NCBI GenBank assembly: GCA_963710715.1
Contig: CAVQBL010000016.1
Span: 434,001 to 498,000, forward strand
Origin: CAVQBL01 sp963710715
Lineage (GTDB): Bacteria > Pseudomonadota > Gammaproteobacteria > DSM-16500
Length of the DNA stretch: 64,000 nt
Direction of reading: 5' to 3'
Shown piece by piece: positions 35,655 through 44,529 of this stretch. Positions within the stretch are counted from its first letter, which is position 1. Each line of letters opens with the position of its first letter. Made by a program: the position numbers and the translations under genes. Under the pieces are notes generated by a model, which saw only the letters and a program-made list of their open reading frames with translations, was not told where the DNA came from and searched no databases.

Positions 35655-36833
35655 ATGCACGGTCTCTTGCAATTATCTTGGTGGGGCTACATTGTCGCCA
35701 CTCTGGCTATGACATATATCACTGTTTTAGGCGTGACAGTTTATTTGCATCGTTGCCAAGCTCACCGTGCCGTCAATTTACATCCTATTGTGAGTCATTT
35801 TTTCCGCTGTTGGCTGTGGATGACGACAGGTATGCTTACGAAAGAGTGGGCTGCTATTCACCGTAAGCATCATGCAAAAGTTGAAACCGAAGAAGATCCA
35901 CACAGCCCTGTCAGAAAAGGTATTTGGCAAGTTTTATTTCAAGGAACCGAGCTTTATCAAAAAGAAAGAGGAAATAAAATTACCATGGAGCGTTATGGCT
36001 ATGGTACGCCAAATGACTGGGTGGAGAATAACGTCTATAGCAAATATACGTGGCTAGGAATTTTGTCGATGTTAGCAATCGATGTGGTGTTATTTGGCCC
36101 GATTGGTATTACTATTTGGGCTATTCAAATGTCTTGGATACCATTTTTTGGCGCAGGTGTTGTTAATGGACTGGGTCATTACCTAGGATATCGAAATTTT
36201 GAGTGCCCGGATGCATCACGCAACGTTGTTCCGTGGGCGTTTTTTTTAGGCGGAGAAGAGTTACATAATAATCACCATACTTTTGCTACTTCTGCGAAAT
36301 TTTCTGTGAAGTGGTGGGAGTTTGATATGGGGTGGCTATTTATTCGGTTTCTGCAGATTTTTAAATTAGCCAAACCAAAACGTGTACCCCCGAAACTAGC
36401 AGTAAAGCCTGGCAAAACCCATATTGACGATGAAACAGTAAAAGTAATTTTGATTAACCGGTTCCAGGTGTTGGCTCGTTATAGCAAAGAAGTGATGCTT
36501 CCGGTGTTAGGAGAGGAATATCGCCGTGCAGGCAATGCAGGCAGTGCTATGCTGCATCGTGTGCGCACTTTATTAATTCGAGAAACATCATTAATTGACG
36601 CATCTCAAAAGCAACGGTTAACAAAAGTTCTGGAACATTGTCAGTCTTTGCGAGTGGTATATCAGTTTCGTCTGAAGCTGCAGAATATTTGGGCCCATAG
36701 CACCGTGACACAAAAAGAGTTGCTTGACGCCTTACAAGAGTGGTGTAGACAAGCAGAAGCCTCCGGCATTGTTGCCTTGCGTGAGTTTGTTGCGCATTTA
36801 AAAACGTATGTGTTGCAGAGGCAAGTTATATAA
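35655..36833 (+). CDS. Membrane fatty acid desaturase (acyl-CoA/phospholipid delta-9 type)
   Basis: Introduces a cis double bond into acyl chains at the inner membrane using a di-iron centre. The three His boxes are HRCQAH (about residue 31), HRKHH (about 72) and HNNHH (about 203). Hydrophobic pairs lie before and between them. The domain ends near 260 and a helical, Arg/Gln-rich tail of about 130 residues follows (LHRVRTLLIRETSLI; KELLDALQEWCRQAEASG). Similar tails occur in Pseudomonas DesB-like desaturases and resemble transposase C-termini. The start is ATG 35655 with AGGGAAG upstream; the in-frame ATG 35616 lacks one. It is first of four co-directional lipid genes. Confidence 0.88.
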   Translation: MHGLLQLSWWGYIVATLAMTYITVLGVTVYLHRCQAHRAVNLHPIVSHFFRCWLWMTTGMLTKEWAAIHRKHHAKVETEEDPHSPVRKGIWQVLFQGTELYQKERGNKITMERYGYGTPNDWVENNVYSKYTWLGILSMLAIDVVLFGPIGITIWAIQMSWIPFFGAGVVNGLGHYLGYRNFECPDASRNVVPWAFFLGGEELHNNHHTFATSAKFSVKWWEFDMGWLFIRFLQIFKLAKPKRVPPKLAVKPGKTHIDDETVKVILINRFQVLARYSKEVMLPVLGEEYRRAGNAGSAMLHRVRTLLIRETSLIDASQKQRLTKVLEHCQSLRVVYQFRLKLQNIWAHSTVTQKELLDALQEWCRQAEASGIVALREFVAHLKTYVLQRQVI

Positions 36834-36931
36834 TGTTTTTGCGTTTGTCTTTGAATCTATTGATATTTCAAATCTAGTGTAATGAGCTATAATTTTTATA
36901 TACTTCAACTTCATTCTCGAAGGGAAATGAC

Positions 36932-38290
36932 ATGCCTTTGCCAAAAAGCACACGGATTGGAATTGTTGGTGCAGGTCCTGCAGGGCTTGCCGCTGCAGAG
37001 GCATTGCAAGAATGTGGCTATAAAAATATTACTATCATTGAACAAAAGGACCGTGTGGGTGGTCAAGCGTTTAGCTGTCGTTATAAAGATGTTGTTTATG
37101 AGCTAGGAAGCTTGCAGCCTATTGCATCTAAAAATCTTTTTCATTTAATTAAAAAATATAATATACATGTCGGGAAGAAAAATTTAAGCAAAAATCAAAA
37201 CCCAAATACTCCGGTCCGCATCAAAATATACAGTCTCGAGAAACGCGAATGCTTAGTTGATTTTACTAAAAACAAGTTACTAGGGTTTCCACCACGGTAT
37301 TGGTTGCCTGCGATGTTCGACATGATGAGATTTTTACGAATTTTATTTAAATATCGAAAGCTCAGCGACATTGGTTACAATCTTTCTACTAGTCAAATGA
37401 ATGAATTGTTGCCTCCTTATGAGCAATGGATTGATAAGCAGAATTTTAAAATCATTGGCTATTTAATGAAAATGATGGGAACAATAGCTGCATTCAGTAA
37501 TCCAGAACATAAAGAAACAGTGCCTGCTATTGGGGTCATTAAAATATTTTTGCAACTTGTGCAATTTCCACAGCGCTATTTAAATGGAAAACTTAAATTT
37601 GTTAAAGAAGGATATCAAGAGTTGTGGAATAGAGTCGCTTCACATTATCACGTTATGCTAAATACCAATATTACTAAAATTATTCGTAAGCCAAATCAGA
37701 TTGAAGTTAATATTGAAAATCAGCCGACGATGATTTTTGATAAACTTATAATTACGTGTTCGCTCACGCACGCGCTTTCTATGTTAGATGTCACCGTAGA
37801 AGAAAAAGAATTATTTGAAAAAGTTCATTATTCGCCTGGTTGGCGGGTTGCATTTTTAGCAAAAAATTTGCCGCATGATGCATTGTATGCTTTTCCTGAG
37901 CCCTATATGAGTAAAGGCTATGGGCCTTATTTACAAACATTTTATCCTGAAGGTCAAGTCGATGATAAAGTTTGGCTATATACTGGTATGCTTACATCAA
38001 ATAAAAATGAATTGATAGAACCCTATTTAAAAAATGCAGAAAAAATGTTGCGTGAACAATTTAATGGTGAAGTCATTGCATGGTTAGAGTCAGCGTTTTG
38101 GCCTGAATATACGCCTTATTTTTATGCGGAAGATATTAAAAATAATATTTATCAAAAACTCGAAGCACTACAAGGTAAAAATAATACTTATTATCTAGGT
38201 GGAACACTGAGTGGTAGCTCGCATGCAACCGTAGTTGATTACTCTTTTGCGCGAATAAAAGATTTTTTGAGAGGTAGTTATGAGAAATAA
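36932..38290 (+). CDS. FAD-dependent oxidoreductase (amine-oxidase-like NAD(P)-binding fold)
   Basis: 452 residues. The FAD dinucleotide motif opens the protein: IGIVGAGPAGLAAAEALQ, then ITIIEQKDRVGGQAFSC, the pattern of the amine oxidase/phytoene desaturase/protoporphyrinogen oxidase superfamily. The C-terminal FAD contact is LGGTLSGSSHATVVD. There is no signal peptide. The exact substrate is unclear. It lies between the desaturase and the patatin gene, so oxidation of a lipid or lipid-linked amine is plausible. The start ATG has AAGGGAAAT upstream. Confidence 0.8.
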   Translation: MPLPKSTRIGIVGAGPAGLAAAEALQECGYKNITIIEQKDRVGGQAFSCRYKDVVYELGSLQPIASKNLFHLIKKYNIHVGKKNLSKNQNPNTPVRIKIYSLEKRECLVDFTKNKLLGFPPRYWLPAMFDMMRFLRILFKYRKLSDIGYNLSTSQMNELLPPYEQWIDKQNFKIIGYLMKMMGTIAAFSNPEHKETVPAIGVIKIFLQLVQFPQRYLNGKLKFVKEGYQELWNRVASHYHVMLNTNITKIIRKPNQIEVNIENQPTMIFDKLIITCSLTHALSMLDVTVEEKELFEKVHYSPGWRVAFLAKNLPHDALYAFPEPYMSKGYGPYLQTFYPEGQVDDKVWLYTGMLTSNKNELIEPYLKNAEKMLREQFNGEVIAWLESAFWPEYTPYFYAEDIKNNIYQKLEALQGKNNTYYLGGTLSGSSHATVVDYSFARIKDFLRGSYEK

Positions 38291-38340
38291 CCCATCAAAA
38301 GAATGTTGCATAGGCACCATTGATGTAGGATCTTTATTGT

Positions 38341-40113
38341 ATGGATAAGCGCATAATTGATTTACTCAAGCAGTGCGAAATTTTTTCTTCCTTGTATGAG
38401 GATTCTGACCTAGAGTCTTTGCAAGTGGAAGAAATTCGCATACCAAAGAATAGAGTGCTTTTTTATCAAAATGACCTTTCTGATTATTTGTATATATTGA
38501 CAAGTGGAAAACTAACCACCTATTTGACCAAAACAACGGGTGGGATTAAAATCATTGGTGTCATTTCATCTGTTGAAACACTTGGCGAATTAGGTGTCCT
38601 TTCTGGAGAGCCGCGAACCTTAACTGCTCAAGCTCTGACTGATTGCACGTTGCTTCGTATTCCAGGAAAAGCTTTTAAGTTTTTTTGTCAGGAACATCCA
38701 TCTGTTCTACTTGAAACAATGAAGCCGATTATAGCCCGATCGCAAAAAACTATCAAAATTATGGCGGGTGAGGATGTTTTTAAATGGGCAGTGATTGTTC
38801 CGGCCAATAAAGATGTTCCTTTGGAAAAATTTAATCTTAAACTCTCGAAAATAGATTTAGAAAAAAATAATGTAAGGCTTTTACATAGCTCTGAAATTAA
38901 TTTGTCTGAAGCAAAAACTTTTTTTGCTGACTTAGAAAAAAAATATCGCAGAATCCTTATTATATTGGACGCGCCTTCTTTGGCTGTCAGCGAAATTTGT
39001 TTTGAACACGCGAACACATTTTATCTTTTGGCGGATGGCGATGCACGTTGCTATATTGATGCGCCTGTATTGAATCTTATTACCATTCGTTTTCATGAGG
39101 TAAGACATGAACTGATCTTGCTTCATTCAGATAAAATTTTATTGCCAAGTAACACTAAGCAGTGGTTAGAGAAAGCCAATTTTTCTTTGCATCATCATAT
39201 CCGTTTAGGCAATGATGGTGATTATCAACGTTTATTACGTTTTCTTACTGGCAAGCCAATCGGTTTGGTGTTAGGTGGTGGTGGCGCGAAGGGTTGGTTA
39301 CACATTGGCGTCATTAAAGCACTTCTAGAAATGGGTATGGAAATCGATGCTGTGGGTGGTACAAGTGTTGGGGCAATGGTCGGGGCTTGTTTTGCTTTGT
39401 ATCACAGTTATGAACATATCGTTGAAAAATTTTCTACGCTGGCAAATGTTGCTTATAAGATTACTTCTCTGAAAAATCTTACACTACCTATTATTTCATT
39501 ATTTAACGCGAAAGTAGGCACTCGATTTTTAGAAGAAACATTTCGTAAGGTTTGCATAGAGGATTTTTGGATTCCGTTTTTTTGCATCTCATCGAATTTA
39601 TCTGCGCAAAAAGAAGAGGTGCATCACACAGGGCTTTTGTGGGAAAAAATTCGTACAAGTGGTTCTCTCCCCGGAATTATTCCGCCAGTTGTTATTGATG
39701 GTCATATACATGTAGATGGTGGACTCGTTAATAACTTGCCTGTTGATATCATGAAAAATTTGATTGGTATGCAAGGTAAAATAATTGCCTCCAAGCTTTC
39801 GAATAATACTGCGGATGAAACCAAATATGATTTTCCTAGTGTTTTAACTTTGGGGGCAGCTATCTCGGTAAAATTGGGCTTTAAAAAGTACAAATATCCA
39901 CCTCTCTTTGACACTTTTCTTAATTCATTAATATTGGGTGCATCGCTAAAAGAGAAGCAGCATAGCTTAATGGCTGATATATTGATTAATCCAGACCTCA
40001 GAAAGTTTGGTATGTACTCTTTAAGTAAAAAAGAAGAAGAGCAGCTAGTTGAACTTGGTTATAAAAGTACCTATTCCGCAATGAAATCATTTGTTTTTCC
40101 TGATGAAAGATGA
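38341..40113 (+). CDS. Patatin-like phospholipase with N-terminal cyclic-nucleotide-binding domain
   Basis: 590 residues, the NTE-like (neuropathy target esterase-like) bacterial layout. A cNMP-binding domain spans about 5-125 (YLYILTSGKLTTYL; LGELGVLSGEPRTLTAQAL, with the phosphate-binding Arg). The middle 170 residues are a linker. The patatin domain has the oxyanion loop GLVLGGGGAKGWLHIG (about 308), nucleophile motif GTSVG (Ser about 342) and catalytic DGG (about 458). It should hydrolyse acyl esters of phospholipids or lysophospholipids, perhaps under second-messenger control. No signal peptide. It is third in the lipid cluster. Confidence 0.92.
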   Translation: MDKRIIDLLKQCEIFSSLYEDSDLESLQVEEIRIPKNRVLFYQNDLSDYLYILTSGKLTTYLTKTTGGIKIIGVISSVETLGELGVLSGEPRTLTAQALTDCTLLRIPGKAFKFFCQEHPSVLLETMKPIIARSQKTIKIMAGEDVFKWAVIVPANKDVPLEKFNLKLSKIDLEKNNVRLLHSSEINLSEAKTFFADLEKKYRRILIILDAPSLAVSEICFEHANTFYLLADGDARCYIDAPVLNLITIRFHEVRHELILLHSDKILLPSNTKQWLEKANFSLHHHIRLGNDGDYQRLLRFLTGKPIGLVLGGGGAKGWLHIGVIKALLEMGMEIDAVGGTSVGAMVGACFALYHSYEHIVEKFSTLANVAYKITSLKNLTLPIISLFNAKVGTRFLEETFRKVCIEDFWIPFFCISSNLSAQKEEVHHTGLLWEKIRTSGSLPGIIPPVVIDGHIHVDGGLVNNLPVDIMKNLIGMQGKIIASKLSNNTADETKYDFPSVLTLGAAISVKLGFKKYKYPPLFDTFLNSLILGASLKEKQHSLMADILINPDLRKFGMYSLSKKEEEQLVELGYKSTYSAMKSFVFPDER

Positions 40114-40125
40114 AATCATAGGTAA

Positions 40126-40289
40126 AACTATTCACGCCGTCATTGCGAGGACCCCTGCATGCTCTTCGCAGGGGGACGAAGCAATCCAGACTGTCTGCAA
40201 CTGATCAACATTCTGGATTGCTACGCCTCACATAAAGCAAAGGCGTGAGGCTCGCAATGACGAGTTCTTTTGTAAGAATCGTGAATAGT
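40126..40289. repeat. Dispersed palindromic repeat, long form with AACTATTC ends
   Basis: Begins AACTATTCACGCCGTCATTG, contains GCAATCCAG and CTGGATTGC halves and CTCGCAATGACG at 40251-40262, and ends GTGAATAGT. It therefore has both the palindromic core and the family's terminal sequences. It lies between the patatin stop and the next start and may break the lipid cluster into two transcripts. Confidence 0.75.
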
Positions 40290-40320
40290 CACAATCATAG
40301 TATCATTTTAAAAAATATGA

Positions 40321-43149
40321 ATGGCTGAAATGGTTTCTGAAATTGAACAAAGACTAATTGATATTGCCCATCAGTTTCTTAAAGATACGGAAGGGAAATA
40401 CAGTCAACGGACTATTACGCTTGCGTCATCGTTGCAAGCTCATCTAGGCATTGATAGCTTAGGACGAGCTGAGTTATTTCACCGCATAGAGAAAAGTTTT
40501 GCAATAAAGTTTCCTGATAAGGTAATTGCTGAAGCTGAAACGTTGGCAGATATTGCTAATGCAATTGCTGAAGTGCCTTCTTTTCAAGAAGTATCCACAT
40601 TTTCTGTGGTCAAGCCTAGGCCGCTTGCAGAAAAAATAGTTGTGAATACTTCATCAGCAGAAACTTTAATTGATTTATTACTGTTATATGTAGCAAAAAC
40701 GCCAGATCGAATCCATGTGGCTTTGCAAGAAGATCAAGGTAAAGAAACGACTGTTACGTATAAACAGTTGCTCGATAGATCACTTTGTGTTGCATATGCC
40801 TTGCAGCAACTTGGGCTGACTCATGGAGAAACAGTTGCCATCATGTTGCCAACGAGTGTTGGCTTTCTTTTTACATTTTTTGGTACATTGCTGGCAGGTG
40901 GGATTCCTGTTCCTATTTATCCACCTTTGCGATTACATCAAATAGAAGCGTATGCAAAACAAGAAGCAAAGATATTGCAAAATGCTGAAGCAAAGATATT
41001 AGTTGTTTTCAAAGAAGCAAAAACAGTGGGATATTTATTACGTTCATTGGTTCCCGCACTTAAAGCCGTAGTTGCTGTTGATAGCTTGTTAGAAGAAACC
41101 AAAAAAGCCTCTCTTTACACGCCTAGTCCCGATGACATTGCGTTTATTCAGTATACTTCAGGTAGTACTAATCTTCCGAAAGGCGTTGTGTTAACGCATG
41201 CTAATTTGCTCGCGAATATACGCGCTTATAGTGATGCTATTAAAACTTCATCAGAAGATGTCGCTATCAGTTGGTTGCCTCTTTATCACGATTTAGGTTT
41301 GATTGGAAAATGGCTGGGAAGTTTATATTGCGGTGCACAACTTATTCTTTTTTCGCCAATACATTTTTTAAATCGACCGGAGCAATGGCTGTGGGCGATT
41401 CATTATTTTCGTGGCACTATTTCCGCTGGACCTAATTTTGCTTATCGACTCTGCGCTCAAAAAATTGATGCAGCAGCAATTGAAGGCTTAGATTTAAGTT
41501 CTTGGCGACTTGCTATTTGTGGTGCTGAAACAATTCATCCGCAAACGATAAAACAGTTTACTGAAAGATATCGTCATTATGGGTTTAATCCAACTTCTTT
41601 CGTTCCAGTTTATGGATTAGCAGAAACATCTTTGGGTTTAACGGTTCCACCGCTTGGTCGAATTCCGTGGATAGATTCCATTGACCGAAAAGCATTCGAG
41701 GAAAAAAATCTTGCTATTCTTGTTTCCGAGGATAACAAAAAAAATGCTCTCGAATTTGTTTCCTGTGGTAAGCCTTTATCGGGGCAAGAAGTTCGTATTG
41801 TCGGAGACAATAATCAAGAGCTACCGGAGCGACATATTGGGCATTTGGAATTTAAAGGTCCTTCCTGTATGCAAGGTTATTATCGTAATCCAGAAGCGAC
41901 AGTTGCAGCATATCATGATGGTTGGTGGCGCTCAGGTGATTTAGCTTATCAAGCGAATGGCGAATTTATCATTACAGGTCGCCAAAAAGATATTATTATT
42001 AAATCAGGCCGTAATCTTAGTCCTATGGAAATTGAAGACCTTACTTCGCAAGTAGATGGTATTAGGCAAGGGTGTGTCATTGCGTTTAGTGTTCCAGACG
42101 AACAAAAAGGTACGGAAAAACTCATCGTTATTGCAGAAGTACGGGAAAAAAAACTGGTACAAAATAAGTCGATTATCGAAAAAATTAATGAAAAATTAGG
42201 TAATGCAATTGATGCTATTCCAGATGAAATTGTTCTGGTGCCAGCAAAAACAATTCCTAAGACATCGAGTGGCAAACTCCAGCGAGTGGCATGTAAGACA
42301 GCCTATTTGCAAGGTAAAATGGGTAAAAAATCATTACCTGCATGGATGCAATTAGCAAAGCTAGCATTTAAATGGGCGGGAACAGAAATTGGTCGTGTCT
42401 TTACTATGACTGGGACAATTATCTATTCAGTTTATTTGTTTAGTCTATTTGGTATTTCTTTGTTGCTAGTATGGTTAAGTTTATTTTTGTTGCCACGAGA
42501 AGCTGCTCTTCGTCTTTGTAAAATATGGGTTAAGTTTCTATCGGCTGTTGCTTTTAGTCCCATAAAAATTATAGGCAAAGAAAATATAACCAAGGCATCT
42601 GCAATGATTTTTGCTGTTAACCATGCGAGTTATATCGATGCTGTGCTTATGATTGGCATGTTACCTTCGAATGTGCGGTTCGTGGGTAAAAAAGAGTTGC
42701 TCAAAGTACCAGTGTTGCGGACTTTTATGAAAAAGCTTAATTATTTTGCGATTGATAGAGCTGATTTTGCTAATACAAAAGATGCAGAAGAGATAGAACA
42801 GACACTACGCGATGGGAATTCTATTCTTATTTTTCCTGAAGGAACGTTTGGCTACGCAACGGGATTACGTCCATTTAAAGCAGGTACTTTTAAAATGGCA
42901 GCTGAAACCAATATCCCTGTTTGTCCTATTGCAATCAAAGGGTCGCGTAACATTTTACGCGGTAGTGAAAAATTATTGAGACGAAACAAAATAGAAATCA
43001 CGGTGAGCCAACCTATTTTATCGCAAGGAACAGCTTGGGCAGATGTAATGCAATTAAAGCATGCTGTCTATGCTGAGATCGCAAAATATTGTGGTGAACC
43101 TACGTTGGATTTTATTTTGCCTAAGTCGATTCGAGCGGCGAAGAGTTAG
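40321..43149 (+). CDS. Trifunctional ACP - fatty acyl-AMP ligase - PlsC acyltransferase fusion
   Basis: 942 residues with three domains. Residues about 1-85 are an acyl carrier protein with the phosphopantetheine Ser46 in LGIDSLGRAEL. About 110-670 is an AMP-forming acyl ligase of the FAAL type (IQYTSGSTNLPKGVVLTHAN; WLPLYHDLGLIG; VYGLAETS; WWRSGDLAY; TSSGKLQR). Two hydrophobic segments at about 690-730 link to a PlsC domain at about 750-930 with NHASYID (H-x4-D), VGKKELLKVP and FPEGTFG. It likely activates a fatty acid, loads its own ACP and transfers the acyl chain to a lysolipid at the membrane. Domain order differs from E. coli Aas, where PlsC is N-terminal and no ACP is present. The start has no clear ribosome-binding site; ATG 40330 is an alternative. 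Confidence 0.88.
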   Translation: MAEMVSEIEQRLIDIAHQFLKDTEGKYSQRTITLASSLQAHLGIDSLGRAELFHRIEKSFAIKFPDKVIAEAETLADIANAIAEVPSFQEVSTFSVVKPRPLAEKIVVNTSSAETLIDLLLLYVAKTPDRIHVALQEDQGKETTVTYKQLLDRSLCVAYALQQLGLTHGETVAIMLPTSVGFLFTFFGTLLAGGIPVPIYPPLRLHQIEAYAKQEAKILQNAEAKILVVFKEAKTVGYLLRSLVPALKAVVAVDSLLEETKKASLYTPSPDDIAFIQYTSGSTNLPKGVVLTHANLLANIRAYSDAIKTSSEDVAISWLPLYHDLGLIGKWLGSLYCGAQLILFSPIHFLNRPEQWLWAIHYFRGTISAGPNFAYRLCAQKIDAAAIEGLDLSSWRLAICGAETIHPQTIKQFTERYRHYGFNPTSFVPVYGLAETSLGLTVPPLGRIPWIDSIDRKAFEEKNLAILVSEDNKKNALEFVSCGKPLSGQEVRIVGDNNQELPERHIGHLEFKGPSCMQGYYRNPEATVAAYHDGWWRSGDLAYQANGEFIITGRQKDIIIKSGRNLSPMEIEDLTSQVDGIRQGCVIAFSVPDEQKGTEKLIVIAEVREKKLVQNKSIIEKINEKLGNAIDAIPDEIVLVPAKTIPKTSSGKLQRVACKTAYLQGKMGKKSLPAWMQLAKLAFKWAGTEIGRVFTMTGTIIYSVYLFSLFGISLLLVWLSLFLLPREAALRLCKIWVKFLSAVAFSPIKIIGKENITKASAMIFAVNHASYIDAVLMIGMLPSNVRFVGKKELLKVPVLRTFMKKLNYFAIDRADFANTKDAEEIEQTLRDGNSILIFPEGTFGYATGLRPFKAGTFKMAAETNIPVCPIAIKGSRNILRGSEKLLRRNKIEITVSQPILSQGTAWADVMQLKHAVYAEIAKYCGEPTLDFILPKSIRAAKS

Positions 43150-43174
43150 ATATCTATATCCGCCCGTACTGTTT

Positions 43175-43369
43175 TTACAACTTGCCTTCTTCAAACATAA
43201 CATGCATACCGGTCTTGCCAGTAGCAGCATTAAAAGCACGTGGATCAAAGTACTTCTTTTTGAACTTTTCAGTCATAGTACGTTTGTTTTTTGTGGTGGT
43301 ACGAAATGTGCCGGTTTTTTTCCCAGCCTTTGTTGTACCCGTTGAAACCATCTTAATTTTTTCGCGCAT
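43175..43369 (-). CDS. rpmG: 50S ribosomal protein L33
   Basis: 64 residues of the large-subunit protein L33: REKIKMVSTG near the start, FRTTTKNKRTMTEKFKKKYFDP in two pieces, and MHVMFEEGKL at the end. Relative to the 51-55 residue E. coli form it has a short Lys/Gly insertion near residue 14 and an extra loop before the C-terminus. No zinc Cys residues are present, the Cys-free form. The ATG follows AAGAAGG nine bases away. It is second in the rpmB-rpmG operon. Confidence 0.93.
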   Translation of the reverse strand: MREKIKMVSTGTTKAGKKTGTFRTTTKNKRTMTEKFKKKYFDPRAFNAATGKTGMHVMFEEGKL

Positions 43370-43383
43370 GTCAAAATACCTTC

Positions 43384-43629
43384 TTAAGCCTTATCTTCTT
43401 CTTTCTGACGTTCTTTGATTTTCTGCAATACTTTCTCAATACCATATTTATCGATAGTACGCATCCCCTTGGTGCTAACGCGTAATTTAATATAGCGTTT
43501 TTCACTTTCTAACCAAAAGCGATGTACTTGTAAATTAGGGAAAAACCGTCTACGGGTTTTATTATTTGCGTGGGAAACATTGCGTCCTACTAGAGGGCGC
43601 TTCCCGGTAACTTGGCATACTTGTGACAT
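43384..43629 (-). CDS. rpmB: 50S ribosomal protein L28
   Basis: 81 residues: MSQVCQVTGKRPLVGRNVSH then the L28 signature NNKTRRRFFPNLQVHRFW and KLRVSTKGMRTIDKYG. The frame is open back to 43758, but ATG 43629 with GGAG just upstream gives the standard N-terminus, and the longer region overlaps the HigBA promoter. rpmG follows 14 bases after the stop. Confidence 0.95.
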   Translation of the reverse strand: MSQVCQVTGKRPLVGRNVSHANNKTRRRFFPNLQVHRFWLESEKRYIKLRVSTKGMRTIDKYGIEKVLQKIKERQKEEDKA

Positions 43630-43715
43630 ACTCTTTCTCCAACAACTCTTAATAAAGCTCTTAGGCAGGGGGCGATTTATACCAGAAATACGGAGTTCGT
43701 GCAAGCGCGGGTTAA

Positions 43716-43753
43716 TATGTCCATTTGACATATATGTCAAATAGACATATACT
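43716..43753 (+). promoter_or_regulatory. HigBA promoter embedded in a palindromic operator
   Basis: TTGACA (43725-43730) and TATACT (43748-43753) are 17 bp apart, a near-consensus sigma70 promoter. A 34-bp palindrome (43716-43749) with one mismatched pair covers the -35 element and spacer; its core is TTTGACATATATGTCAAA and the outer arms are TATGTC/GACATA. It should be the binding site for HigA autorepression. Confidence 0.8.
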
Positions 43754-43792
43754 GCCAATATTGATATGTGATAAATATAAGCGAGGGATGCG

Positions 43793-44101
43793 TTGCGTAT
43801 TATTTCAAAAAAGAAAATTCGCGATTATTGCAAAGATAATGCTCAGGCTGAGCTACCACTAGTAGAGTGGTATATCAAAATGCAAGCCGCGGAGGCAGAG
43901 AATATCAATGAATTGAGGGCCGTGTTTAATAGTGCTGATCCTGTTCACGGTTATACGGTTTTCAATATTGGCGGTAATAAATACCGATTAATCACAGCGA
44001 TCCACTATAATACGCAGCTTTGCTACATTAGAACCATATGGACCCATGCTGAGTATAGTAAACCCTATAACCAGGCTAAATTAGAAAGAGGTAATTTATG
44101 A
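43793..44101 (+). CDS. higB: Type II toxin HigB (mRNA interferase family)
   Basis: 102 residues of the HigB/RelE-like family: IISKKKIRDYCKDNAQAELP at the start, then LVEWYIKMQAAEAENINELR, GYTVFNIGGNKYRLITAIHY, CYIRTIWTHAEYSK. The catalytic region near RLITAIHY and the C-terminal H/K residues match the HigB_toxin branch, which cleaves mRNA on ribosomes. The start is a TTG five bases after GAGGG. The antitoxin gene overlaps by four bases. Toxin-first order is typical for hig. Confidence 0.9.
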   Translation: MRIISKKKIRDYCKDNAQAELPLVEWYIKMQAAEAENINELRAVFNSADPVHGYTVFNIGGNKYRLITAIHYNTQLCYIRTIWTHAEYSKPYNQAKLERGNL

Positions 44102-44529
44102 GCGTAGCTCTAAAAATTGATTATGTGGATAAAAAAACTGAACATGAATTTCATTTGCCTATTTCTATATTTAAAAGACCCGTGAATGCAAAAGAATATG
44201 CAGAACTCGAAAAACTTCTGGATGAATTAATTGACGAAGTTCGAGGAAACAATAGTCACCCATTAGCGCTGGTTATGCAAATTATCGGTGAAAACTTAGA
44301 GCAATACGATAATGACCATTTTCCTGCAATTGGCAGTAATATTAGTGATATTGACATGGTTAAGTTTTTAATGAAATCTCACGATCTTCATCAAGCTGAT
44401 TTAGCGGATATTTTCGGTGGCCAAGCAAACGTATCTAAGTTTCTCAGTGGAGAGCGGCCTCTATCTAAAAACCAAATTGCTGGATTAAAAAAACGCTTCG
44501 GAATTAGTGCAGACTTTTTTGTCAAATAA
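44098..44529 (+). CDS. higA: Type II antitoxin HigA, HTH-XRE regulator
   Basis: 143 residues. The N-terminal half is the toxin-binding region, and the C-terminal half (about 85-143) is an XRE helix-turn-helix: MVKFLMKSHDLHQADLADIF, GGQANVSKFLSGERPLSKNQ, and GISADFFVK. It neutralises HigB and represses the shared promoter at 43716-43753. The ATG overlaps the higB TGA. Its last eight bases overlap radC on the other strand. Confidence 0.92.
   Translation: MSVALKIDYVDKKTEHEFHLPISIFKRPVNAKEYAELEKLLDELIDEVRGNNSHPLALVMQIIGENLEQYDNDHFPAIGSNISDIDMVKFLMKSHDLHQADLADIFGGQANVSKFLSGERPLSKNQIAGLKKRFGISADFFVK

Noticed and set aside
43630..43758. N-terminal extension of L28 to a start at 43758
   Set aside because: It would overlap the HigBA promoter, and the internal ATG at 43629 has a good ribosome-binding site and gives the standard length.
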